From CAZAMB01 sp964501365 (GTDB lineage: Bacteria; Planctomycetota; Phycisphaerae; UBA1845), in assembly GCA_964501365.1 (NCBI GenBank), contig CAZCST010000039.1:248001-312000 (forward strand): DNA of 64,000 bases. The letters run 5' to 3'. Both the position numbers and the translations under genes were made by a program. The notes beneath the pieces were generated by a model. The model ran no database searches and was not told where the DNA came from. It worked only from the letters and a program-made list of their open reading frames with translations. This document shows positions 43,815 through 52,757 of this stretch, piece after piece. The first letter of the stretch is position 1. The number at the start of each line of letters is the position of its first letter.

Positions 43815-44624
43815 TCAAGGCAAGGGGGGCGGCCAACTGGAGGTCGGCTTGATCAAGCTCGTCCCACATTCCGGACATGTTCCCGAAATATTGCCCGTCA
43901 GATCATACCCGCATCGAGAGCATTCCTTCTCGCCGAAACGATGTCTCCGCAGACGTGCTATGAATCGCCTGAGGAGAAAGGCTGGCAAGGCCCCGCTGAT
44001 CAGTGCGATGAGCCAGAAAGGCGCACCAATCAGAACATCAATATGCTTTCTCATCGGCGTCTGCCTTTTCAGAGCGTCCCGGGACAAAAAAGTTGGCGGC
44101 TGCGCGCTGTAATCCCAAATTACTTCAGTTCTGTTTGGATGAATTTCATCTCGACAGTCCAGTGAGGACGGGAGTTCATCTTTTGTCTGGAATCGAAATG
44201 CCCACTCTCCGCGGATCGGCATTCGGAGACCCGAGTACCGTTCACCAGGGCATATCGCCATATACTTCGCGTCTTGAATCGGCTCTCGAAGCAAGGTCCC
44301 GCATTTCCAAGTGATTGGCAACTTTGGTTCTGTGTGGGCCCTAAAAGCGGCGCAAAACCAGCCTCGCTGCGTGTTCAACGTCAACAGCCATTTTTCGTCG
44401 CCATTCCAGAGACATTTGTCTCGAAAACGACTATCGCTGATAGAAAAACCTCTCGTGTTTTTCAGTCCATATCCCCAAGCGACCAAGACTGCGAAAAAAA
44501 AGATGACGTTAACCGAGATGAGGGAATAGCGCGCGATCCTTGCCGCAGCTCGACAGATCACAACCAACAGCGAAAGAACCGCTCCCTTACGGTCGCGGCT
44601 CAGATTTTGCGATGCTTCGATCAT
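43815..44624 (-). CDS. Membrane protein with C-terminal CGYDLTG zinc ribbon
   Basis: 269 residues from ATG 44624, which lies inside the end of the SGNH gene (38-base overlap, GGAAGG about nine bases upstream); a later start is possible. One helix near residue 25 (ISVNVIFFFAVLVAWGYGL) and a second near residue 205 (LIGAPFWLIALISGALPAFLL) bracket a ~140-residue presumably periplasmic domain. The C-terminus is the zinc ribbon CSRCGYDLTGNISGTCPECG, a recurrent planctomycete module of unknown role. Confidence 0.72.
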   Translation of the reverse strand: MIEASQNLSRDRKGAVLSLLVVICRAAARIARYSLISVNVIFFFAVLVAWGYGLKNTRGFSISDSRFRDKCLWNGDEKWLLTLNTQRGWFCAAFRAHTEPKLPITWKCGTLLREPIQDAKYMAICPGERYSGLRMPIRGEWAFRFQTKDELPSSLDCRDEIHPNRTEVIWDYSAQPPTFLSRDALKRQTPMRKHIDVLIGAPFWLIALISGALPAFLLRRFIARLRRHRFGEKECSRCGYDLTGNISGTCPECGTSLIKPTSSWPPPLP

Positions 44625-45666
44625 CAAAAAACGCCTTCCAGATAGCGTCGGCGAAGAGGCGGTTGGCAGCCTCATTGGGGTGCGGATCGTGGCTGTTGAC
44701 GACGAGTTTCGTTGCATCCAATCCGGCGATCACAGGAAGCAAATCAACGATCTGGATTCCGTGCTTCTCAAAATACGACCGCACCAGTGATTGCACGCGT
44801 GCGGAGTCATATTTGTTGCCCGCCGTTCGAAGGAAAGGAAGAAGTGCCACGCGCAAGCGCACATGGTGGGTGTTACACAATTCGAGAATCCGATCGAATT
44901 GGGCCTCCTGGCGCGACCAGATGGTTGGGTCGCTGTAACCGGTCGCCAGCCAGTCCCAATAGGAATGCGCGCCCCGCGCATAGGGCGCAATGGCTCGATG
45001 GTAGAGGTAGTTGAGCAGGAACGAATGTTCCGTGTTGATGTAATGACTCTTCGGCGGAAGCTTGGGATCGAAGTCGGGCGTGACAGGCAGGAGCGTATCA
45101 ATGTCGTTGGGGAGATGGCAAAGTACAATTTCATCAACCGCGTAATCCTGGATCATGTCGTGGACCGCGTTGATGTGCTCCTTCGTTCCCCAGCCCGACC
45201 AGGCGACATTCATGACTTCAATCTTGCCGGGCGCCTTGGAATCGAAACGCGACTGGATGATGTCGGTAAATCGATCGCGGGTGTCGTTGATCCCCCAGCC
45301 ATACGTGAAGGAATCGCCGATGAAGGCGATGCGACGAACTCCGACTTGCCGACCCTCGGCCCACTCCTTGTCCCGGCAATACAGGGAATTGAGCGTTGGG
45401 TAAATTTGGAACCAGCGCTTCGAAACCAGACTCGCACCGTAGGAATCCGTCTCGACAACCAGGAACCGGACGTAGGTCTCTCCGACCAGCCCCGCAAGGC
45501 TCAACAGCGTCGCGAAGACGAGCACGTTTCCTGCAAGCAGACGCAACCCCGGCCGTGACTTCGGGAAAAATCGAAAGAAACACCCGGTGTGGATAAGCAG
45601 CGACAACGCCGCGATCCACCACCAGAGGTAGTCCGACAAGTAACCGTACGATCCCGAAGCCCACAT
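44587..45666 (-). CDS. Membrane-anchored SGNH/GDSL hydrolase
   Basis: 359 residues. Two hydrophobic segments (DYLWWWIAALSLLIHTGCFF and LLAGNVLVFATLLSLAGLVG) precede an SGNH domain. Catalytic blocks: FIGDSFTYGWG (nucleophile Ser), MNVAWSGWGTKEH (block II-like), CHLPNDIDTLL (block III) and NSHDPHPNEAAN (Asp-x-x-His). Such enzymes act as acyl or acetyl esterases on surface glycans and are often found with NodU carbamoyltransferases and DUF5989 genes; here those lie 13-18 kb away. The product is likely anchored with the catalytic domain outside. Confidence 0.85.
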   Translation of the reverse strand: MWASGSYGYLSDYLWWWIAALSLLIHTGCFFRFFPKSRPGLRLLAGNVLVFATLLSLAGLVGETYVRFLVVETDSYGASLVSKRWFQIYPTLNSLYCRDKEWAEGRQVGVRRIAFIGDSFTYGWGINDTRDRFTDIIQSRFDSKAPGKIEVMNVAWSGWGTKEHINAVHDMIQDYAVDEIVLCHLPNDIDTLLPVTPDFDPKLPPKSHYINTEHSFLLNYLYHRAIAPYARGAHSYWDWLATGYSDPTIWSRQEAQFDRILELCNTHHVRLRVALLPFLRTAGNKYDSARVQSLVRSYFEKHGIQIVDLLPVIAGLDATKLVVNSHDPHPNEAANRLFADAIWKAFFDDRSIAKSEPRP

Positions 45667-45678
45667 AGGACCAATGGT

Positions 45679-45704
45679 AAAGTTCAGAGTTCAAAGTTCA
45701 AAGG
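45679..45704. repeat. AAGTTCAAAGTTC tandem-repeat tract before the dioxygenase
   Basis: AAAGTTCAGAGTTCAAAGTT followed by CAAAG: imperfect copies of a 9-10-base unit. It falls within the open frame upstream of the tryptophan dioxygenase and would encode a spurious FRVQSSKG if translated. The same family occurs at 51231-51262, 54768-54801 and 58653-58680. Confidence 0.6.
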
Positions 45705-45763
45705 GCGCTCAACCCGTATTACAATGCAGCCCCTGTGATCCTTGTGTTCATGGAGCAACCGAA

Positions 45764-46546
45764 GTGACGCTGACATACTGGACCTACTTACAGCTCGAAA
45801 AACTGCTGGATATGCAGCATCCCCGCAGTGAGCCCGCCGAACATGACGAGATGTTGTTCATCGTCATCCATCAAACGTATGAGCTTTGGTTCAAGCTGCT
45901 TCTCCACGAACTGGACAAGGTCAACCGCAACCTCTCGGCAAACGACCTTTACGGCGCGATTCATACGCTCAAACGGGCGCGAACCGTAATGAAGACGCTG
46001 GTCCAGCAGGTGGACGTGCTGGAGACCATGACGCCGATGTCCTTCACCAGCTTTCGCAATCGGCTGGACACGGCCTCAGGCTTTCAATCGGCCTTGTTTC
46101 GGGAATTGGAATACCTTCTTGGTTACAAGCGAGCGGAGATGCTCAAGCACGTAGCAGTGGGCGCGCCGAGACGGGCGGAGATCGAGCGACGACTCAACCA
46201 GCCGAGCGTCATGGATCACTTCTACGACTTCCTCGAACATCGCGGTGCGACCATTCCGCCGGAAATACGAGCCAAGCCAGTGAGCCAACCCACGCAGCCC
46301 AATGAAAAAATTCAGGACGCATTGTTCGACCTGTATAAGAAGCATGCCGACGTAGCGATCCTCTTCGAGTTGATGACTGATTTCGATGAAGGGCTTCAGG
46401 AATGGCGTTACAGGCACATCAAGCTGGTCGAGCGAACCATCGGGGCGAAAAAAGGAACCGGCGGTTCGCTGGGGGTGGAATTCCTGAAGGAATCGCTTTT
46501 CAAACCAGTTTTTCCTGATCTTTGGGCCATCCGGCATCGCTTATAG
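45764..46546 (+). CDS. kynA: Tryptophan 2,3-dioxygenase
   Basis: 260 residues from a GTG at 45764 with GGAG nine bases upstream; the longer frame from ATG 45674 begins in a repeat tract and is rejected. The enzyme opens the indole ring of tryptophan to N-formylkynurenine using haem. Family segments: TYLQLEKLLDMQHP, HDEMLFIVIHQTYELWFKLLLHELD, SFRNRLDTASGFQSALFRELEYLLG, and the C-terminal haem-ligand His in EWRYRHIKLVERTIG. No other kynurenine-pathway gene is in the window. Confidence 0.93.
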   Translation: MTLTYWTYLQLEKLLDMQHPRSEPAEHDEMLFIVIHQTYELWFKLLLHELDKVNRNLSANDLYGAIHTLKRARTVMKTLVQQVDVLETMTPMSFTSFRNRLDTASGFQSALFRELEYLLGYKRAEMLKHVAVGAPRRAEIERRLNQPSVMDHFYDFLEHRGATIPPEIRAKPVSQPTQPNEKIQDALFDLYKKHADVAILFELMTDFDEGLQEWRYRHIKLVERTIGAKKGTGGSLGVEFLKESLFKPVFPDLWAIRHRL

Positions 46547-46671
46547 TCCCTGTTGCGGTCAAAGCAGCCTTTCCCAGACCCCGGCCTCGACCGATAACCG
46601 CCATCCTCGTCATGGCCGTAGAATTTCACCTTGCGATTTGCTTATGATGGCTCCGGAGGGAGGAGCCATTG

Positions 46672-47031
46672 ATGTTGCCTGATCGTCAATTTGTCGGGCG
46701 GTTTTCCAACGACAGCCTGCCGTGCTGGGCGCCGCCGCCGGACACGGAGTGCATATTTCGGGAATTGATTGCCGTTGAATTGCGTGCCGGACGGCTGACC
46801 CGCATGCGACGCGCCCGCATCGTTCGTTATGCGTCGCAAATCGGCCTGTCGGCTGTCGATACAGGCCGGCTCATCGCAGAGTGCCAGAGTTCGCATCTCG
46901 ACCGCACCGATTCGGCGAGCGAACAACCCAACCTTCGTCTGGTTGGCGTACCCGCCAGACGCATCGCGTTACGCCCTCGCGTCGCCATCACCACTGGAAT
47001 CCTGCTACTCATCATCTGGATGCTGCGGTAA
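46672..47031 (+). CDS. Small single-pass membrane protein
   Basis: 119 residues. GGAGGGAGGAG lies upstream of both a TTG (46669) and the ATG used here. The protein starts LPDRQFVGRFSNDSLPCWAPPP, has a helical middle (MRRARIVRYASQIGLSAVDTGRLIAECQ) and ends in a C-terminal hydrophobic helix AITTGILLLIIWML. That fits a tail-anchored cytoplasmic protein. Unknown function. Confidence 0.62.
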   Translation: MLPDRQFVGRFSNDSLPCWAPPPDTECIFRELIAVELRAGRLTRMRRARIVRYASQIGLSAVDTGRLIAECQSSHLDRTDSASEQPNLRLVGVPARRIALRPRVAITTGILLLIIWMLR

Positions 47032-47056
47032 GGGCCGCCCGCCTCGTTGATCCCGA

Positions 47057-50000
47057 CTAAGCGAACTTCCTGTTTTGCTGTGAGCCGTTTTGACACGTTA
47101 TCCAGATTTCACGGAACCGGGATACATTCAGTCTGGCGAGCGTAGGAACCCAGAAGATGAGCCAATCACTATTCCTGTCTCGTTTGACAATTGGGTCGTC
47201 ACCAAGTCCTTCGACCATGGCCGGCGTAATCACATTTTGCGGTGCGCGCAGTTCCACACGCAGCCCGCGTCCCATGTTGGTGACGATTTTTCCGGCAGGA
47301 GTCGGTTTGCCGGCGATCTTCAGAACCACGGCGGTTTTCGTTCCCCAATCGAAGGCCATGTCGGGTTGCAATTTTTGAAATTGACCGACAACGGTAAGCA
47401 AAAGATCGGGTTTCCATCGCGCGACCTGTGCCCGCGACATGGACTTCTGCGATAGGTGCCAATCCCTGCCCTGCACCTTCCAGGGTTCCTTCAGTTCCGG
47501 CGTTTCTTCGGTGTGCTGAATGTGTTTCTTGTATGCAGCCGCAGCCGTCTTCAGGAATGCACGAAATGCCGGCTTCTTCACGTCCTTGAAATCGCGAAGC
47601 GACAGGCGGATGTCGTCCCATCCTCCAGCCATGCCGCGCAAGTGCCGAATTCGCACACGCTGGTACTGACCGTAGATAGGCAAATCGTGGCGCTCGTCGA
47701 GCGTGGGCACGGCCAGCTCACGACGAAGCGCACTCTCGGCAAACGTGTCCTGAGGGACCCGGATGGCCATCTCCAACAGGTCTTTGAAGCCTGTCAGGAA
47801 ATGGCAGAACCACTGAGCGTCCCTGGCCGCCGTCATCTCGACTTTTGTGCGGTGGTTCCAATTTGTTGCGGCAAACCCACCCTGTGACTCAATCGTTTCG
47901 ACCAGCCATTCAAGCAATTGAGCATCCCATTCGACCGGAACGCCCGCGCTGTCGAGGTGATTCACCGTGTGCCAGGATTTGCCATCGATGTCCCAGGGCA
48001 TCCTGACATCAGCGTCCATATCGGGATGGAGCCTTGATTCCGAAACGGGTTGATCGATGGACTGCGAGATGGAGCGCTCGACGTGCGGTCCCATCTCCAA
48101 AACAGGATTGAGCGCCCTGCCGGTGTGTGAAGCCTTGACGCGGGCAATATCTTCGGGCGTACCCGCGGCCACAATTTCGCCACCAGCGGCACCGGCCTCG
48201 GGCCCCAGATCGATAATCCAGTCGGCGGTCTTGATCACATCGAGATTGTGTTCGATGCAGATGACCGAGTTGCCGAGGTCCACGAGTCGATGCAACACGC
48301 CCAGCAATTTGCGGATGTCATCGAAATGCAATCCGGTCGTCGGCTCATCGAGGATGTACAGCGTGTTGCCCGTCGAGGGGCGACCCAGCTCAGCCGCAAG
48401 CTTGACCCGCTGCGCCTCGCCACCGGAAAGGGTCGGCGCGGAGCGGCCCAATTCCAGGTAGTCGAGACCCACATCGGACAGCGTCTGCAGCATGCGCCGG
48501 ATTCGTGGAACGCTGTCAAACAAGGACAATGCCTCGCTCACGCGCAGGTTCAGCACGTCGGCAATGCTCTTGTCGCGGTACTTCACTTCCAGCGTTTCGG
48601 TGACGTAGCGCCGGCCGCGACAGCTTTCGCATTCGATCCAGACGTCGGGAAGAAAGTGCATCTCTATGCAGCGCTGGCCCATCCCCTCGCACGCCTCGCA
48701 GCGGCCTCCCGCCCGGTTGAAGCTGAAGCGATTGGGGGTGTAGCCGCGTATCTTGCTGAGGGGCAGACGCGAGAAAAGTTCGCGCACCAGATCAAACAGA
48801 CCGGTGTAGGTCGCGGGGTTGCTCGACGGACTGTTGCCGATCGGCGACTGATCGACATTGATCACCTTGTCGATGTATTCCACACCGCTGATGCGATCGT
48901 GCGCACCGACGGAAACTTCTGCGCGGTGAATGCGGGTGGCAATCGCATTGTGCAGGATGTCATTGACCAGCGTGCTCTTGCCGCTGCCGGAAACGCCTGT
49001 CACGCAGGTGAACCGACCCAGGGGGAACGCAACATCGATTTCCTTGAGATTGTTTTCGCGGGCACCGTGGACCACCAAATGTCGATTGTCGATTGTCGAT
49101 TGTCGACTGCGGGAGTTGGTCATTTGGTAATCTGGTACGGTGGTAATTTCCTGGGTATTGACTCGCCGTCGGTTCGTGGGCACGGCAATAGACTCCCTGC
49201 CCGAGAGGTATTTTCCGGTGAGCGAATCCTGCCTGGATCGAAGCCTGGAGGGGGCGGCAGCGGCTGTAATCGAGCCGCCAAATGAGCCTGCGCCGGGGCC
49301 AAAATCGAGAACATGGTCGGCGGAGTCGATCACTTCGCGGTCGTGCTCCACGAGCAACAACGTGTTGCCGAGATCGCGGAGGCGATGCAACGCAGCGATG
49401 AGGCGGTGGTTGTCGCGAGGGTGCAGGCCGATGGTAGGCTCATCGAGGACGTACAACACGCCTGTCAGCCCCGTACCGATCTGCGAGGCGAGTTGAATTC
49501 GCTGGGCCTCTCCGCCGGAAAGTGTCGCCGCACTGCGATGCAAATTGAGGTAGTCCAGCCCGACATCCACAAGGAACCGCAGCCGCGAGGTAATTTCGTG
49601 AAGCAATTCGCCCGCAATCTTGCGTTTCCGCGTGTCGAGCTTCAAACCCTCAAACCACTTGAGCGCTCCGTCGAGAGGCTGAAGGCAAATCTCATGCAAC
49701 GTCAGATTTCCGAGCCGGTACGCCCCCGGATCGGGCTTGAGCCGCGAACCGGCGCAGGCTTCGCATGGTGCTTCGCCGGCCATTCCGGAAAGTTTTTGTC
49801 GATACGTGGCGTTGGCCCTGGCAGCACGGGCAATTGAAGGGAAGAAGCCTCGCCATTGAAAGCGAATGGATTTGGTGATGCGGTGATGTGGCGATGTGGC
49901 GATTTGCGGGCTTGCCGGCCTATGTACGTTCGCCATTCCGCATTCCGAATTCAGCATTCCTGTTTCGTACCATTCTTCTCCCGTTCCGTGCAGCATGGCG

Positions 50001-52330
50001 AGTCTTTGCGATTCCGTAAGCTGATTCCATGGCGTATTCAGGGCGAATCCCAGACGGTCGGCAAGCAGGGCAACGAACCGTTGCAACATCGGATTGGCAG
50101 AGAGGTCTTCCCAGCCGGCGATCGCACCGTCGGAAATTGACCGGGTGGGATGCACGACAATCGCTGCCTGATTGGCCCCCTGCTGCACACCCAGCCCTTC
50201 GCACCTGTCGCACCAGCCCAGACGCGTGTTGAATGAAAAGTGGTGCGGCGTCAGGTCTTCGAGCTTGTAGTCACACTTTGGGCATGACTTGTGTTGTGAG
50301 AAACGAAGGTCCCCGGGGATTGTCGATTGACGATTTTCGATTGGCGATTTGCCGCGACGCGGTTGGTCTGGACCAACTGGCCGCTTCGCATTGTCCTCTG
50401 CGCCATTCGAGATTTGAGATTTCAAATTTGAGATCTCGGATGGTTCTCTCTCATTACTCAGCGCATCCGAAAATGCGACCACGACATTCCCTTTTCCCAG
50501 GGCCAGGGCCTGCTCCACGCTATCCACGATTCGACCCCGCTGGCCGCGGCGGATGGAAATGCGATCCACAACGACTTCCACGCGATGCGATCTTGCCGGG
50601 CCGAACTTGATCGGTTCATCCAGCGATTTCAACTCGCCGTCAATGCGTACGCGGCTGTAACCGTTGGCCCGCTCGCGATCCAGGACATGTTGAAAAGATT
50701 CGCCACTCGCCGGTTCGACAGGGGCCAGCAGCAGGAGCCGCGTGCCCTCGGCGAAGGACAGGATTCGCTCGGCGATTTCGTCGGCCGAATGGGATTCAAT
50801 CGGGACTCTGCACATGGGACAGTGCGGCTGCCCGATTCTCGCCCAAAGCACGCGAACGTAATCGTAAATCTCTGTAATCGTGCCGACCGTGGAGCGCGGG
50901 GAGCGTGTGGTGTTTTTCTGCTCGATGCAGACGGCCGGCGAAAGGCCTTCCACCCGATCGACCCTGGGCGGCTGAACCTGGCCAAGAAACTGACGTGCAT
51001 AGGAACTAAGCGACTCGACGTATCGCCGCTGGCCCTCGACGTAGACGGTATCAACCGCGAGGCTGGTCTTTCCACTCCCGCTCGGACCGCAGCAAACCGT
51101 GATCTTGTTACGCGGAAAATCGACGTCGATGTCCTTCAGATTGTGCTGCTTGGCCCCGAAGACCCTGATGTCATGATGTTGCGGGATAACGCCCTGTTGC
51201 CTCGTTGCCTCGTTGCCTCTTTGCTTTCGTTTTTGAACCTTGAGCTTTGAACTTGGAACTTTCCCCAATACCTCTCGCAACGCGGCTCCGGTATGCGACC
51301 GCTCGCAACGCGCGACCTCCTCCGGCGTGCCCTCGGCCACGATGCGTCCACCGCCTTCGCCACTTTCAGGCCCAAGGTCAATCACCCAGTCCGCCGTCTT
51401 GATCACATCAAGATTGTGTTCAATCACCAATACCGAATTGCCTGCATCGACGAATCCGTGCAACACGGCAAGAAGGCGCTTGATGTCGGCGAAATGCAGC
51501 CCGGTCGTAGGCTCATCGAGAATATAGAGTGTTCGGCCTGTTGACTTCTTGACCAGTTCGCGGGCGAGCTTGATCCGCTGGGCCTCGCCGCCGGAGAGCG
51601 TCGTCGAAGATTGTCCGAGCTTGAGATAATCGAGGCCGACATCGTGCAGCGTTTGAAGCATGCTCGCGATGGCCGGAACGTTTTCGAAATGCTCGAGCGC
51701 CTGCTGCACGTCCATCTCCAGCACGTCCGTGATGGACTTGCCCTTATACAGGATTTGCAGTGTTTCGTGGGCAAATCGGCGGCCTTCGCACAAGGGGCAG
51801 GTCACCCACACGTCGGCCAGCAATTCCATGTCCAATTTGTTGCTGCCGTTGCCCTCGCAGGCCTCGCAGCGGCCACCGCCTTTTTCGCCGATGGAGACGT
51901 TGAAGCTGAACCGCCCCGGCTTGTAGCCGCGGACTTTGGCGTCGGGCATGCGGGCGTAGAGATTGCGGATTTCGTCGAAGACTTTGATGTAGGTTGCGGG
52001 GTTGGAGCGTGGCGTCCGGCCAATGGGCGATTGATCGATGTCGATGACCTTGTCGAGGTGCTCCCGCCCTTCGATGTGATCGTGCGCGCCAGGCTCGACG
52101 TTGGTCGCCCCGTTCAGATCGCGGGCCAGCGCCTCGCGGATGATGTCGTTGACCAGCGAGCTTTTCCCCGACCCCGAAACCCCGGTAACGGCCACAAACC
52201 GCCCCAGCGGAATCTCAACGGTGATGCCCTTGAGGTTATTCTGCCTGGCGCCGACTATTGTGAGCCAAGGGACGTGCAAACGTAAAGCACTAATGCTGGT
52301 TCTACGGATTTCGCTGCTCGCCCGGATCAT
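47057..52330 (-). CDS. uvrA: UvrA, long part: ABC-II, ABC-I and ABC-II modules plus duplicated C-terminal domain
   Basis: 1757 residues. UvrA is the DNA-damage-scanning ATPase of nucleotide excision repair. Residues ~20-355 form an ABC-II-type module (VTGVSGSGKSS, CEACEGNG, LSGGEAQR, DEPTTGLH). Residues ~386-1090 form an ABC-I module (GPSGSGKTS, ESLSSYARQFLGQ, zinc CPKC...CDRC, LSGGEAQRIQL, DEPTIGLH). Residues ~1110-1425 form a second ABC-II (VTGVSGSGKST, CEACEGMG, LSGGEAQR). The missing first ABC-I is the separate gene at 53547-55547. So the set equals a tandem-duplicated, four-module UvrA like that known in Chlamydiae, cut in two. The last ~317 residues hold two copies of an extra domain beginning MPWDIDGKSWHTV and EPWKVQGRDWHLS. 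Linkers contain translated tandem repeats. Start ATG has GGGTGAG upstream. Confidence 0.9.
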   Translation of the reverse strand: MIRASSEIRRTSISALRLHVPWLTIVGARQNNLKGITVEIPLGRFVAVTGVSGSGKSSLVNDIIREALARDLNGATNVEPGAHDHIEGREHLDKVIDIDQSPIGRTPRSNPATYIKVFDEIRNLYARMPDAKVRGYKPGRFSFNVSIGEKGGGRCEACEGNGSNKLDMELLADVWVTCPLCEGRRFAHETLQILYKGKSITDVLEMDVQQALEHFENVPAIASMLQTLHDVGLDYLKLGQSSTTLSGGEAQRIKLARELVKKSTGRTLYILDEPTTGLHFADIKRLLAVLHGFVDAGNSVLVIEHNLDVIKTADWVIDLGPESGEGGGRIVAEGTPEEVARCERSHTGAALREVLGKVPSSKLKVQKRKQRGNEATRQQGVIPQHHDIRVFGAKQHNLKDIDVDFPRNKITVCCGPSGSGKTSLAVDTVYVEGQRRYVESLSSYARQFLGQVQPPRVDRVEGLSPAVCIEQKNTTRSPRSTVGTITEIYDYVRVLWARIGQPHCPMCRVPIESHSADEIAERILSFAEGTRLLLLAPVEPASGESFQHVLDRERANGYSRVRIDGELKSLDEPIKFGPARSHRVEVVVDRISIRRGQRGRIVDSVEQALALGKGNVVVAFSDALSNEREPSEISNLKSQISNGAEDNAKRPVGPDQPRRGKSPIENRQSTIPGDLRFSQHKSCPKCDYKLEDLTPHHFSFNTRLGWCDRCEGLGVQQGANQAAIVVHPTRSISDGAIAGWEDLSANPMLQRFVALLADRLGFALNTPWNQLTESQRLAMLHGTGEEWYETGMLNSECGMANVHRPASPQIATSPHHRITKSIRFQWRGFFPSIARAARANATYRQKLSGMAGEAPCEACAGSRLKPDPGAYRLGNLTLHEICLQPLDGALKWFEGLKLDTRKRKIAGELLHEITSRLRFLVDVGLDYLNLHRSAATLSGGEAQRIQLASQIGTGLTGVLYVLDEPTIGLHPRDNHRLIAALHRLRDLGNTLLLVEHDREVIDSADHVLDFGPGAGSFGGSITAAAAPSRLRSRQDSLTGKYLSGRESIAVPTNRRRVNTQEITTVPDYQMTNSRSRQSTIDNRHLVVHGARENNLKEIDVAFPLGRFTCVTGVSGSGKSTLVNDILHNAIATRIHRAEVSVGAHDRISGVEYIDKVINVDQSPIGNSPSSNPATYTGLFDLVRELFSRLPLSKIRGYTPNRFSFNRAGGRCEACEGMGQRCIEMHFLPDVWIECESCRGRRYVTETLEVKYRDKSIADVLNLRVSEALSLFDSVPRIRRMLQTLSDVGLDYLELGRSAPTLSGGEAQRVKLAAELGRPSTGNTLYILDEPTTGLHFDDIRKLLGVLHRLVDLGNSVICIEHNLDVIKTADWIIDLGPEAGAAGGEIVAAGTPEDIARVKASHTGRALNPVLEMGPHVERSISQSIDQPVSESRLHPDMDADVRMPWDIDGKSWHTVNHLDSAGVPVEWDAQLLEWLVETIESQGGFAATNWNHRTKVEMTAARDAQWFCHFLTGFKDLLEMAIRVPQDTFAESALRRELAVPTLDERHDLPIYGQYQRVRIRHLRGMAGGWDDIRLSLRDFKDVKKPAFRAFLKTAAAAYKKHIQHTEETPELKEPWKVQGRDWHLSQKSMSRAQVARWKPDLLLTVVGQFQKLQPDMAFDWGTKTAVVLKIAGKPTPAGKIVTNMGRGLRVELRAPQNVITPAMVEGLGDDPIVKRDRNSDWLIFWVPTLARLNVSRFREIWITCQNGSQQNRKFA
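49081..49108. repeat. GATTGTC tandem repeat inside UvrA linker
   Basis: Four near-perfect GTCGATT units in the linker between the ABC-I and last ABC-II module, translated on the minus strand as SRSRQSTIDNRHL. Same family as 39876-39962, 50318-50350 and 54721-54750. Confidence 0.65.
49872..49961. repeat. GATGTGGC and GGAATGC tandem repeats inside UvrA
   Basis: Two short repeat families sit side by side within the ABC-I insertion domain: TGATGCGGTGATGTGGCGAT-type copies at 49872-49905 and GCGGAATGCGGAAT-type copies (read on minus) at 49929-49961. They are translated as ECGMANVHRPASPQIATSPH. The GGAATGC family also occurs at 55569-55600, at the start of the short UvrA gene. Confidence 0.6.
50318..50440. 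repeat. GATTGTC and GATTTGAGATTT repeats inside UvrA
   Basis: 50318-50350 holds imperfect GATTGTC/GATTTTC copies, and 50401-50440 holds GAGATTTGAGATTTCAAATT-type copies. Both are translated in frame just before the zinc-binding CPKC of the ABC-I module (SEISNLKSQISN and SPIENRQSTIP). Confidence 0.6.
51190..51262. repeat. GTTGCCTC and GAACTT repeats in UvrA inter-module linker
   Basis: Copies of GTTGCCTC at 51190-51220 and of TGAACTT-type units at 51231-51262 lie in the linker between the first ABC-II and the ABC-I module, translated as SSKLKVQKRKQRGNEATRQQ. The first family resembles 60476-60515, the second 45679-45704 and 58653-58680. Confidence 0.6.
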
Positions 52331-52338
52331 GTCTCACC

Positions 52339-52755
52339 CTACAACTCAAGAATCAGCGTCACCGTCGGCTCTTTGTGGATGATGCTCACTAACCAATCGA
52401 AAACGGTTGGACCGCTACTGGCCTCAGCCTGCTCCAGTTCTGCTTGGACGCGATCGCGGTTTGACGGATGGCATCGCGCCAGCCTTTCTCGAAGCACTCT
52501 TGCTGTTTCAGCGTATCCAAGGGCCTGCCTGGACTGTCCTGATTGTCGCCACCGTAGCACAAATCCCTCATCGGGCGTGCCGAATCCGCCGGATAGGCAA
52601 TCCTCAAATGCATCCAGATTGCGCCCAAAGTAGCCGCCCGGCCCATTAATCATGCCTCCAAGAACGGTCCAGAAAGTGTCCATCGAAGTGATCAGCTCCC
52701 CCGGAAGTATGTACTCCTTCATACCGGTTTTTTTTTGCGGCACCGGGCTGTCCAT
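52339..52755 (-). CDS. Barstar-family protein
   Basis: 138 residues from ATG 52755, two bases after the nucleotidyltransferase stop; ATG 52722 is an alternative. The barstar pattern is visible: YILPGELITSMDTFWTVLGG, then the loop GPGGYFGRNLDAFEDCLSGG, and a late FDWLVSIIHKE strand-helix. Barstar binds and blocks barnase-type ribonucleases. No barnase-like toxin lies beside it, so it may be an orphan immunity gene or have another partner. It ends eight bases before the long UvrA gene and belongs to the cassette that separates the two UvrA parts. Confidence 0.78.
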   Translation of the reverse strand: MDSPVPQKKTGMKEYILPGELITSMDTFWTVLGGMINGPGGYFGRNLDAFEDCLSGGFGTPDEGFVLRWRQSGQSRQALGYAETARVLRERLARCHPSNRDRVQAELEQAEASSGPTVFDWLVSIIHKEPTVTLILEL

Positions 52756-52757
52756 CG

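Noticed and set aside
45674..45763. N-terminal extension of tryptophan dioxygenase from ATG 45674
   Set aside because: It is encoded by a tandem-repeat tract and unconserved sequence; the GTG at 45764 has a ribosome-binding site and coincides with the start of family homology.
48248..49285. 345-codon plus-strand frame opposite UvrA
   Set aside because: Shadow of the UvrA ABC-II module.
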